A DNA stretch of 5,839 nt. Source: Burkholderiaceae bacterium (lineage in GTDB: Bacteria; Pseudomonadota; Gammaproteobacteria; Burkholderiales; Burkholderiaceae). Each line of letters opens with the position of its first letter. Positions within the stretch are counted from its first letter, which is position 1. Both the position numbers and the translations under genes were made by a program. A model generated the notes under the pieces. It saw only the letters and a program-made list of their open reading frames with translations, was not told the DNA's origin and ran no database searches. The stretch lies in contig JAKONL010000623.1 in assembly GCA_022701965.1 (NCBI GenBank), positions 1 to 5,839 of the forward strand, given 5' to 3'. This document shows, one piece after another, positions 1-5,839 of this stretch.

Positions 1-1207
<1,207 letters not shown>

Positions 1208-1325
1208 GTGTGTGGCTCGCCGGATGTCCGACACGGCGGACGCTGCGAGCAAAATCCCTAAGATGCGGTGAAGGCCGCTGCAGAAGCAGTTTGGCGCACT
1301 TTGCAAAAAAGCAAGCGTGGCGCGC

Positions 1326-1340
1326 CGGCACCGAGTGCCG
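1326..1340. repeat. Short perfect hairpin in the secA leader region
   Basis: CGGCAC (1326-1331) and GTGCCG (1335-1340) are perfect inverted repeats around the 3-nt loop CGA. On the secA strand the hairpin would sit a few nucleotides after the predicted start site. It is not a canonical terminator: the nearest T run on that strand (the A6 run near 1305-1310 read in reverse) is well over ten nucleotides beyond the stem. It could be a 5'-stabilising stem or chance in GC-rich DNA. Confidence 0.4.
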
Positions 1341-1351
1341 ACGAGCCGGGC

Positions 1352-1357
1352 ATTTTA
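1352..1357 (-). promoter_or_regulatory. Candidate -10 element of a secA promoter
   Basis: Reverse-strand TAAAAT (plus strand ATTTTA) is an isolated AT-rich hexamer in a very GC-rich intergenic region and matches the sigma-70 -10 consensus at five of six positions. No good TTGACA-like -35 lies 16-18 nt upstream, and there is no TGn extended -10. If used, transcription would start near 1345 and give secA a leader of roughly 138 nt. This is inference from base composition and position only. Confidence 0.3.
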
Positions 1358-1384
1358 GCCTGTGACCCCGAGCCCTCCATTCCA

Positions 1385-1690
1385 GTGAACCGACGCCTCC
1401 AATCCCTCACCCTGCAGCAAGCCGCCGACGGATCGCCCACGCTCGCCGGGCTGCTGGCACGCGCACGGGACGCCAGCGAACGCCTCGCGGCGATCGAGGA
1501 ACTGATCCCCGCCGAACTGCGCCGCGCGGTGCGGCCCGGGCCGGCCGAGGGCGACGTCTGGTGCCTCCTGGTGCAGGGCAGCGCCGCCGCCGCCAAGCTG
1601 CGCCAGCTCACGCCGCGCCTGGTGACCCGGCTCAAGTCCAGGGGCTGGGACGTCGCCACCATCCGGCTGAAGGTGCAGACGCGGCAATGA
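1385..1690 (+). CDS. DUF721 / DciA-like small protein, predicted DnaB helicase-loading factor
   Basis: The 101-residue product resembles the short DUF721 (DciA) proteins that sit near lpxC and secA in Burkholderiales. DciA proteins help load the replicative helicase DnaB in bacteria lacking DnaC; applying that role here is by family. The chain has a basic N-terminus (MNRRLQSLTLQQAA), a helical stretch LAGLLARARDASERLAAIEEL (about residues 20-40), then IPAELRRAVRPGPAEGDVWCLLV (41-63), AAAAKLRQLTPRLVTRLK (67-84) and GWDVATIRLKVQ (87-98), the alternating pattern of the KH-like DciA core. I chose GTG at 1385 because family members begin with this MNRR-type segment. The same frame stays open to a GTG at 1268, but those 39 extra residues are low-complexity and overlap the likely secA promoter. 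No clear Shine-Dalgarno precedes either start. It converges on the following hydrolase gene with a 42-bp gap. Confidence 0.8.
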   Translation: MNRRLQSLTLQQAADGSPTLAGLLARARDASERLAAIEELIPAELRRAVRPGPAEGDVWCLLVQGSAAAAKLRQLTPRLVTRLKSRGWDVATIRLKVQTRQ

Positions 1691-1712
1691 CGCGGGAGCA
1701 GTGACGCGGCAA
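1678..1712 (+). repeat. Short direct repeats at the end of the dciA-like gene
   Basis: GACGCGGCAA occurs at 1678-1687, spanning the last codons, and again at 1703-1712. A shorter copy, GACGCGG, lies between them at 1689-1695. This may reflect a small tandem duplication at the 3' end. The 42-bp convergent gap (1691-1732) shows no hairpin with a T tract. Confidence 0.4.
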
Positions 1713-1732
1713 GCGACCCTGCGCGCATGCCG

Positions 1733-2416
1733 CTAGCGCGCGAGCAAGGCGCGCAACAGCGCCGCCGATTCCAGCGGCTTCTCCAGCGTCGGCAGGTGCC
1801 CGCACTGCGCGAGCGATTCGAAGCGCGCGTTCGGCAGCGCGTCGGCCATCGCCCGCCCGACCGCCATGGGCGCCAGCGCGTCGTCCTCGCCCCAGAGCAC
1901 CAGCGCCGGCATGCCGAGCGTGCCGAGTCGCGCGACCACGTCGGTGCGCGATCCCACCGCCCGGGCCTGGGCGGCCCCGGCGGCGGCGCCGACGCGCCCG
2001 GCCATCGCCCTGAACGTCGCCGCGGCCACCGTCGCGTCCTTCCGGACCACGAGGCCGGCGAGCAGGTCGATCACCGCGTCGGGCGCGCTTTCGAGGCCGC
2101 CGGCCAGGTCCGGGCCGCCCGCCTTCGGTGCCGCCGGATCGCAGCCCATCAGGCAGATCGCCGAGACCCGCTCCGGTGCGGCCAGCGCCACGCGCAGCGC
2201 CAGGTTGCCGCCGTAGGAGGTACCCACCAGCACGAAGCGCTCCGGCGCGCGGGCGAGGATGTCGGCCGCGCTGGCTTCGAGCGTCGGCTGGGGCGACATC
2301 AGCACCTGCGCATCGACGGCGCTGCCGAGTTCGGCGATCACCTCGCGGTACATCGCCTCGTCGCACAGGAGCGCGGGAATGAAAACGACGGGCTGGGCTT
2401 GGACGGGCATGTTCAT
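1733..2416 (-). CDS. Alpha/beta-fold hydrolase (esterase type), substrate unknown
   Basis: This 227-residue protein has the compact layout of a small serine hydrolase. The first strand and oxyanion loop are VVFIPALLCDEAMY (residues 10-23). The nucleophile elbow is LVGTSYGGN (63-71) with Ser67 in a GxSxG motif. A cap region of about residues 95-165 is Ala/Gly-rich and helical. The acid lies in LWGEDDALAP (174-183, probably Asp179) and the base is His207 in CGHLPTLEKP. All three catalytic residues are present, so the enzyme is probably active. It resembles the BioH/MenH-like general alpha/beta hydrolase group, but no substrate can be assigned. There is no signal peptide, so it should be cytosolic. 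Start codons at 2416 and, two codons later, 2410 are both possible; neither has a good Shine-Dalgarno. It is divergent from the isomerase gene and convergent with the dciA-like gene. Confidence 0.9.
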   Translation of the reverse strand: MNMPVQAQPVVFIPALLCDEAMYREVIAELGSAVDAQVLMSPQPTLEASAADILARAPERFVLVGTSYGGNLALRVALAAPERVSAICLMGCDPAAPKAGGPDLAGGLESAPDAVIDLLAGLVVRKDATVAAATFRAMAGRVGAAAGAAQARAVGSRTDVVARLGTLGMPALVLWGEDDALAPMAVGRAMADALPNARFESLAQCGHLPTLEKPLESAALLRALLAR

Positions 2417-2454
2417 TTTTCAAGGTGAGTTGTGGGGTCTGCGCCTACGTGGTG

Positions 2455-2469
2455 CGCGCGCGACGCGCG
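2455..2469. repeat. GC inverted repeat in the divergent hydrolase/maiA gap
   Basis: CGCGCG (2455-2460) and CGCGCG (2464-2469) flank CGA in the 90-bp region between two divergent genes. TATTCT follows at about 2472-2477 on the plus strand and is a weak -10 candidate for maiA (four of six matches, no recognisable -35). The alternating CG composition makes a chance palindrome likely, so a regulatory role is only possible. Confidence 0.25.
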
Positions 2470-2506
2470 GCTATTCTGCTTTTCGACCCAACCCCCCAGG
2501 ACGCCC

Positions 2507-3187
2507 ATGGACGAAACCACCCGCTTCGAACTCTTCTCGTACTGGCGCACTTCGGCGACCTACCGCGTGCGCGTCGCCTTCAACCTCAAGGGCGTGGCCG
2601 TGCAGGAGCGCAACGTCGACATCGACGCCGGCGAACAGCGCAGCCCCGAATTCCTGAAGATCAACCCGATGGCGGCGATCCCGGCGCTCATCGACCATGG
2701 CGACGGACAGAGCGCCGCCCCGCTGACGCAGTCGCTCGCGATCCTCGAGTTCATCGAGGAGACCATCCCCACACCCGCCCTGCTTCCGGCCGATCCGCAC
2801 GGCCGCGCCCGCGTGCGGTCGCTGGCGCAGATGGCGGCCGTCGACGCCCATCCGCTGATCACCCCGCGCGTGAAGAAGTACCTGACGACCGAAGGCCGGT
2901 TCGACGACGCGGCATGGCGCGCGTGGCAGGTCCAGTGGTTCGGCACCGGCCTGCGGGCGATCGAGCAGCGGCTGGCCAACGAGCCCGAGACGGGCCGGTT
3001 CTGCCACGGCGACACGCCGACCGTGGCCGACATCTGCCTGGCCAGCATCCTCGCCGTGATGCGCGTCTTCAAGATCGAGATCGACGGCATTCCGACCGTG
3101 ACGCGGATCGTGGAGGCCTGCGAGGCACTCGACGCCTTCGCCAAGGCCGACCCCCGGCGCCAGGCCGGCGCGCCGCAGGCGACCTGA
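2507..3187 (+). CDS. maiA: Maleylacetoacetate isomerase (zeta-class glutathione transferase)
   Basis: The family catalyses glutathione-dependent cis-trans isomerisation of maleylacetoacetate to fumarylacetoacetate in tyrosine/homogentisate breakdown; relatives act on maleylpyruvate or haloacids. The 226 residues match the usual length. The thioredoxin-like N-terminal domain begins FELFSYWRTSATYRVRVAF (7-25), the zeta-class active-site segment, with Ser16 in the position of the second Ser of the SSC motif. The Cys is replaced by Ala, as in many bacterial members. Glutathione-site residues follow in INPMAAIPAL (52-61, cis-Pro59) and TQSLAILEFIEE (74-85, Gln75-Ser76). The helical C-terminal domain contains CHGDTPTVADICLA (166-179), with the conserved GDxxTxAD-type helix cap, and ends in the family-like AFAKADPRRQAGAP. 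ATG at 2507 is chosen because AGGA lies 5 nt upstream and it matches family N-termini. The homogentisate genes hmgA and fahA are not in this window, so the exact substrate is uncertain. Confidence 0.88.
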   Translation: MDETTRFELFSYWRTSATYRVRVAFNLKGVAVQERNVDIDAGEQRSPEFLKINPMAAIPALIDHGDGQSAAPLTQSLAILEFIEETIPTPALLPADPHGRARVRSLAQMAAVDAHPLITPRVKKYLTTEGRFDDAAWRAWQVQWFGTGLRAIEQRLANEPETGRFCHGDTPTVADICLASILAVMRVFKIEIDGIPTVTRIVEACEALDAFAKADPRRQAGAPQAT

Positions 3188-3220
3188 ACCGGTCCTCGTC
3201 CCCACCATCCCAACCATCTG

Positions 3221-3228
3221 AAAGGAGA
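3221..3228 (+). promoter_or_regulatory. Strong ribosome binding site of the chloroperoxidase-type gene
   Basis: AAAGGAGA is the best Shine-Dalgarno match on the plus-strand cluster and sits about 9 nt before the ATG at 3237. It fixes that start and suggests high translation compared with the neighbours, whose sites are weaker. Confidence 0.75.
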
Positions 3229-3236
3229 AAACAACC

Positions 3237-4070
3237 ATGCCGACCATCACCGTTGCCGCCGAGGGCAGACAGGCCGTCGATCTTCACTACCAGGACCACG
3301 GAAGCGGCAAGCCCGTCGTGCTGATCCACGGCTGGCCCCTGAGCGCCCGGTCCTGGGAGGCGCAGGTACCCGCGCTGGTCGAGGCCGGCCACCGCGTGAT
3401 CGCCTACGACCGCCGTGGTTTCGGCGAGTCGTCGCAGCCGTGGTCGGGCTACGACTACGACACGCTGGCCTCGGACCTGGACGGCCTCCTCACGCAGCTC
3501 GACCTGCACGATGCCACGCTGGTCGGCTTCTCCATGGGCGGCGGCGAAGTGGCCCGCACCATTGCCACCTACGGCACCGCTCGCGTGAGCAAGGCGGTCT
3601 TCGCCGGTGCCGTACCGCCCTACCTCTACGAGAGCGACGACAACCCCGACGGCGGCCTCGACGACGCGACGATCGCGCAGTTCGAGAACGGCGTGAAGAC
3701 CGATCGCCTGGCCTTCCTCGAGGATTTCTCCCGCAACTTCTTCTCCGTCGACGGCAAGCTGCAGGTCAGCGAGGCACAGCGCGCCCATGCGGTGCAGATC
3801 GCCGCCTTCGCCTCGCCCAAGGGCACGCTCGACTGCATCGGGGCTTTCGCCCGCACCGACTTCCGCGCCGACCTGAAGAAGATCGACATTCCGACGCTCG
3901 TGATCCACGGCGGCGCCGACGCCATCGTGCCGCTGGAGGTCAGCGGTGCGCGCACGCATGCGGCGATTCCCGGCAGCGTGCTGAAGGTGATCGAGGGTGC
4001 GCCGCACGGCTTCAACCTGTCGCATGCGGCCGAATTCAACGAGAGCCTGCTGGCGTTCCTCGCGTCCTGA
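3237..4070 (+). CDS. Non-heme chloroperoxidase / perhydrolase-type alpha/beta hydrolase
   Basis: The 277-residue protein belongs to the cofactor-free haloperoxidase group of alpha/beta hydrolases. These serine esterases form peracids from carboxylic acids and hydrogen peroxide, and this explains their in vitro halogenation; the physiological substrate is usually an ester or lactone. The oxyanion region is VVLIHGWPLSARSWE (residues 27-41), followed by VIAYDRRGFGESSQP (54-68). The nucleophile elbow is LVGFSMGGGE (95-104) with Ser99. The acid is Asp228 in IHGGADAIVP and the base is His257 in GAPHGFN. The spacing of triad residues is that of characterised bacterial chloroperoxidases, and the full length and intact motifs indicate an active cytosolic enzyme. 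It begins 49 bp after maiA and 27 bp before the cupin gene, so co-transcription is likely. A catalase gene lies nearby on the other strand, but any peroxide link is inference. Confidence 0.93.
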   Translation: MPTITVAAEGRQAVDLHYQDHGSGKPVVLIHGWPLSARSWEAQVPALVEAGHRVIAYDRRGFGESSQPWSGYDYDTLASDLDGLLTQLDLHDATLVGFSMGGGEVARTIATYGTARVSKAVFAGAVPPYLYESDDNPDGGLDDATIAQFENGVKTDRLAFLEDFSRNFFSVDGKLQVSEAQRAHAVQIAAFASPKGTLDCIGAFARTDFRADLKKIDIPTLVIHGGADAIVPLEVSGARTHAAIPGSVLKVIEGAPHGFNLSHAAEFNESLLAFLAS

Positions 4071-4097
4071 GCGACGAGGACAGCGGGACACGACATC

Positions 4098-4379
4098 ATG
4101 AACATCGAAAGTTTCGAGACATTCAGGGCCGAGGCGCTGGCCGCCGGATTCGACGAGGCGATGGTGCGCGAATGGGCGCCCCACGAGATCGTCCCCATGC
4201 ACACGCATCCGTTCGACGCCAATGCGGTCGTCACCGCGGGCGAAATGTGGCTGACCTACCGGGGCGACACGCGTCACCTCACGCGCGGCGCCACCTTCGA
4301 CCTGCCGAACGGAACGCCGCATTCGGAGCGTTACGGGCCCGAGGGCGCCGTGTACTGGGTCGCGCGGCGCAACCGCTGA
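4098..4379 (+). CDS. Small single-domain cupin protein
   Basis: This 93-residue protein is a minimal cupin beta-barrel. Motif 1 shows the metal-ligand pair in PMHTHPFDANAVVTAGEMWL (residues 33-52, His35 and His37). The usual Glu four or five residues later is not present; Asp40 or Asn42 stands in that area. Motif 2 shows FDLPNGTPHSERYG (67-80) with the third ligand His75. A metal site is therefore plausible but atypical. Such small cupins are often sensors or binding proteins, or catalyse simple isomerase, lyase or dioxygenase reactions; none can be chosen here. The N-terminal helix MNIESFETFRAEALAAGFDEA (1-21) precedes the barrel. ATG at 4098 is the natural start, with only weak GA-rich sequence upstream. 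The gene follows the chloroperoxidase-type gene by 27 bp and ends 6 bp before the HisKA gene, consistent with an operon. Confidence 0.88.
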   Translation: MNIESFETFRAEALAAGFDEAMVREWAPHEIVPMHTHPFDANAVVTAGEMWLTYRGDTRHLTRGATFDLPNGTPHSERYGPEGAVYWVARRNR

Positions 4380-4385
4380 CCCGCA

Positions 4386-4685
4386 GTGGACTTCGTTCGC
4401 ATGCCGGCTTCGTCGACGCCCTCCACGGAAGCGGCTCCCGACGGGTTGGCGGCCCTCGCCGACCGCGCTCACCGGCTCAATCACGATCTGCGCACGCCGA
4501 TCGGAACGATGGCGACCGCGCTCGACCTCCTGCGCGACGGCAGGGTCGCGTTCGGCGGGGACGACCTGGAGACCCTCGACGTGCTGCAGCGCCAGGTGGA
4601 CAAGCTCACCTCGCTGGCCGAAGTGCTCCGCGATTTCGCCGTCGATCTGGACCAGCGGGCCAGGAACCCGCCGCATCCGGATTGA
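4386..4685 (+). CDS. Stand-alone HisKA-domain protein (histidine-kinase dimerisation/phosphoacceptor domain only)
   Basis: The product is 99 residues from GTG 4386, or 94 from ATG 4401; neither start has a good Shine-Dalgarno, and coupling to the cupin stop 6 bp upstream is possible. After a flexible Pro/Ser/Ala-rich head, residues 21-90 form a two-helix HisKA hairpin: LADRAHRLNHDLRTPIGTMA carries a classic H box with phosphoacceptor candidate His33, and a second helix runs through DVLQRQVDKLTSLAEVLRDF. Full histidine kinases continue with a HATPase_c domain of about 110 residues carrying N, D/F and G boxes. Here the frame stops, only 54 bp separate it from the convergent catalase gene, and no frame in that gap could encode such a domain. 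There is also no sensor or membrane segment. It may be phosphorylated by another kinase, dimerise with one, or act as a structural helical hairpin. The H box is clear; the function is not known. Confidence 0.72.
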   Translation: MDFVRMPASSTPSTEAAPDGLAALADRAHRLNHDLRTPIGTMATALDLLRDGRVAFGGDDLETLDVLQRQVDKLTSLAEVLRDFAVDLDQRARNPPHPD

Positions 4686-4700
4686 CGAGACGATGCCGAA

Positions 4701-4727
4701 GACGGCTGCCGGAGGCCCGGAGCCGTC
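4701..4727. terminator. Hairpin between convergent genes, probable bidirectional terminator
   Basis: GACGGCT (4701-4707) pairs with AGCCGTC (4721-4727), and CCGG (4709-4712) pairs with CCGG (4717-4720) around the loop AGGC. This makes an 11-bp stem with one bulged G at 4708. It lies in the 54-bp gap between the HisKA gene and katN, where both transcripts must end. Neither strand has a T tract after the stem (only TTCGG on the minus side), so it is not a canonical intrinsic terminator. It could instead block 3' exonucleases or assist Rho-dependent ends. Confidence 0.5.
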
Positions 4728-4739
4728 CGCCTCGCACCC

Positions 4740-5651
4740 TCAGGCCACGGTTTCGTCGTTTCGCCTCAGGTCCGCCGCCGCTTCCTCGCTCATGCCGAGT
4801 TCGGCACCGGTCAGCGGCTCGATCAGCGGGTTGGACTGCGTGCGGATCGACATCTGCGTCAGTACCTCGATCTCGGCCTCGGTGGCCTGCATGGTCGCGA
4901 GCCCTGAACCGCCGTCCACCGCGACGGCTTCGTCGGCCTGCATGACGGTCCAGTTGGCGCCCTGGTTCCACGAACCGCCCGTGTCGCCCTCGCCGGTCGA
5001 CATGTTGAAGTAGACGCTGGTGAAGCGCGGATCGCCCTGAAGCTTGCCCGACGGGAAGTTCGGCTCGATCGAATACAGCGCCTTCTCGAACGACTTCTGG
5101 TGCGCGATCTCGCGCGTCATCAGGAAGCCCAGCGCGTCCTTCACGCCCGGGTCGTCGGTCACGTTGATGAGGCGCTCGTAGACGATCTTGGCGCGCGACT
5201 CGGCCGCGATGTTGGAGCGCAGGTCGGCCGTGGGCTCGCCGATGCTGTCGATGTAGGCCGCGGTCCACGGCACGCCGGCCGAATTGACCAGCGCGGGGCC
5301 GCCGCCGTAGAGCACCTGCGTGACGTGGCTGTCGTTGCCCGCGCCGGTGAGCGAGCGGTAGAGGTCGGCTTCCTTCTCGACGCCTTCGGCGAGCCGGCCC
5401 TTGCCGCCCTTGTTGAGCATGGCGACGATGGTGCCGATCACCTCCAGGTGGCTCAGCTCCTCGGTCGCGATGTCGTAGAGCATGTCCTTGCGGCCCGCGT
5501 CGTCCTCGCCGACGGCCTGGGTGAAGTAGCGCATCGCCGCGGCCAGCTCGCCTTGCGGGCCGCCGAACTGCTCGAGCAGGAGGTTGGCGAGACCCGGGTT
5601 GCTGCCGCCCACACGCACCGTGTACTGCAGGCGCTTGTTATGTGAAAACAT
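4740..5651 (-). CDS. katN: Manganese (non-heme) catalase
   Basis: Mn-catalases disproportionate hydrogen peroxide to water and oxygen at a di-manganese centre in a four-helix ferritin-like bundle, normally as cytosolic hexamers. The 303 residues agree with the family length. Metal ligands are visible in order: Glu35 in GPQGELAAAMRYF, Glu65 and His68 in IATEELSHLE (61-70), Glu151 in NIAAESRAK (147-155) and His184 in TREIAHQKSFEKAL (179-192). The family segments EPNFPSGKL (196-204) and GGSWNQGANW (225-234) follow. The C-terminal tail of about 70 residues is acidic and less conserved, with a second helical portion before ADLRRNDETVA. All ligands are intact, so activity is expected. The ATG at 5651 has AAGGA 6 nt upstream. 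It is convergent with the HisKA gene and divergent from the gene starting at 5817. Regulation is probably stress-linked by family habit; the inverted repeat at 5681-5710 is a candidate operator. Confidence 0.96.
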   Translation of the reverse strand: MFSHNKRLQYTVRVGGSNPGLANLLLEQFGGPQGELAAAMRYFTQAVGEDDAGRKDMLYDIATEELSHLEVIGTIVAMLNKGGKGRLAEGVEKEADLYRSLTGAGNDSHVTQVLYGGGPALVNSAGVPWTAAYIDSIGEPTADLRSNIAAESRAKIVYERLINVTDDPGVKDALGFLMTREIAHQKSFEKALYSIEPNFPSGKLQGDPRFTSVYFNMSTGEGDTGGSWNQGANWTVMQADEAVAVDGGSGLATMQATEAEIEVLTQMSIRTQSNPLIEPLTGAELGMSEEAAADLRRNDETVA

Positions 5652-5680
5652 TCGATTTCCTTGGGGGTTTGGATTCCATA

Positions 5681-5710
5681 CGTGACGACCGGAAGTCGCT
5701 CCCCGTCACG
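5681..5710. promoter_or_regulatory. Inverted repeat upstream of katN, candidate operator
   Basis: CGTGACG (5681-5687) and CGTCACG (5704-5710) are perfect 7-bp inverted arms separated by 16 bp, giving 23 bp centre to centre, or about two helical turns. The element lies 30-59 bp upstream of the katN start codon, where a repressor or activator site would be expected. It does not resemble the classical OxyR pattern, and the binding protein is unknown. No convincing sigma-70 -35/-10 pair was seen nearby. Confidence 0.35.
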
Positions 5711-5757
5711 GCAATGCACATGCCGCGAAGCCGTGCGCGGCCGCCGCCCGCGACCCG

Positions 5758-5773
5758 GCCGGCCGCGGCCGGC
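5758..5773. repeat. Perfect 16-bp GC palindrome in the katN divergent region
   Basis: GCCGGCCGCGGCCGGC reads identically on both strands. It is near the middle of the 165-bp gap between katN and the gene starting at 5817. It could form a cruciform or be a dimer-binding site, but surrounding DNA is nearly all G and C, which makes chance palindromes likely. Confidence 0.3.
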
Positions 5774-5804
5774 ACGCCGATTGCCCGTCAATTCCCTTTG
5801 CTCC

Positions 5805-5810
5805 AAGGAG
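5805..5810 (+). promoter_or_regulatory. Ribosome binding site fixing the start of the last gene
   Basis: AAGGAG sits 6 nt before the ATG at 5817. This is optimal Shine-Dalgarno sequence and spacing, and it is the main reason for calling a gene from only seven visible codons. Confidence 0.7.
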
Positions 5811-5816
5811 ACACCG

Positions 5817-5839
5817 ATGCTGGCAATGGAATACCGCGG
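5817..5839 (+). CDS. Start of an unidentified gene, possibly a zinc-dependent alcohol dehydrogenase (cut by window edge)
   Basis: Only seven complete codons are visible, reading MLAMEYR, then GG at the edge. A strong AAGGAG site 6 nt upstream and a divergent position relative to katN support a real gene start. The N-terminus resembles medium-chain, zinc-dependent alcohol dehydrogenases, which often start with a similar M-x-A-x-x-Y-x-G strand. This is a weak guess from seven residues, and any other family remains possible. Confidence 0.5.

Noticed and set aside
1301..1316. TTGC-A6-GCAA as an intrinsic terminator
   Set aside because: The stem is only 4 bp and AT-containing, no gene ends here on either strand, and the run is in the loop rather than after the stem.
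1632..2423. Alternative minus-strand frame of 263 codons over the alpha/beta hydrolase
   Set aside because: It is Arg/Gly-rich with no motif, while the overlapping frame at 1733-2416 carries a complete Ser-Asp-His triad.
1733..4070. The two alpha/beta hydrolase genes as a tandem duplication
   Set aside because: They are on opposite strands, differ in length (227 versus 277 residues) and share only fold-level motifs (GTSYGG versus GFSMGG).
3069..4676. Open reading frame of 535 codons on the minus strand
   Set aside because: It lies antisense to four coding stretches (end of maiA, chloroperoxidase-type gene, cupin, HisKA gene), each with clear family motifs. The length results from GC-rich codon usage, not a real gene.
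3440..4945. Open reading frame of 501 codons on the plus strand in another frame
   Set aside because: It is an Arg/Pro/Ala-rich out-of-frame translation running through the chloroperoxidase-type, cupin and HisKA genes and into antisense katN.

Overview
The window is high-GC DNA with strongly GC-biased third codon positions. It looks like the chromosome of a Burkholderiales betaproteobacterium, most likely Comamonadaceae (Variovorax, Ramlibacter or Hydrogenophaga type). This rests on the SecA sequence, the dciA-like (DUF721) gene next to secA, and general protein resemblance. No database search was possible, so the genus is a guess.

Layout. Positions 1-1207 (minus) hold the N-terminal 402 codons of secA, which runs off the left edge. 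A divergent 177-bp intergenic region separates it from a small DUF721/DciA-like gene at 1385-1690 (plus). This gene converges on an alpha/beta hydrolase at 1733-2416 (minus). A 90-bp divergent gap then leads into a plus-strand run of four genes: maleylacetoacetate isomerase or zeta-type GST (2507-3187), a non-heme chloroperoxidase-type alpha/beta hydrolase (3237-4070), a tiny cupin (4098-4379), and a small protein that is only a histidine-kinase HisKA dimerisation/phosphoacceptor domain (4386-4685). This run converges, across a hairpin at 4701-4727, on a manganese catalase (4740-5651, minus). The katN upstream region (5652-5816) is shared with a new plus-strand gene whose first seven codons end the window.

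Functionally, the left part is housekeeping (protein export, replicative helicase loading). The right part is accessory metabolism and stress defence: a glutathione-dependent isomerase, a perhydrolase-type esterase, a cupin and a di-manganese catalase. Spacings of 49, 27 and 6 bp suggest that the four plus-strand genes are co-transcribed, but no pathway linking them can be read from the sequence.

No RNA genes, mobile elements, CRISPR arrays or gene remnants were seen. No stretch over 300 bp lacks a gene. The most unusual item is the stand-alone HisKA protein with no ATPase domain. The other points of interest are inverted repeats in the secA and katN upstream regions. I did not find a convincing new multi-gene system.
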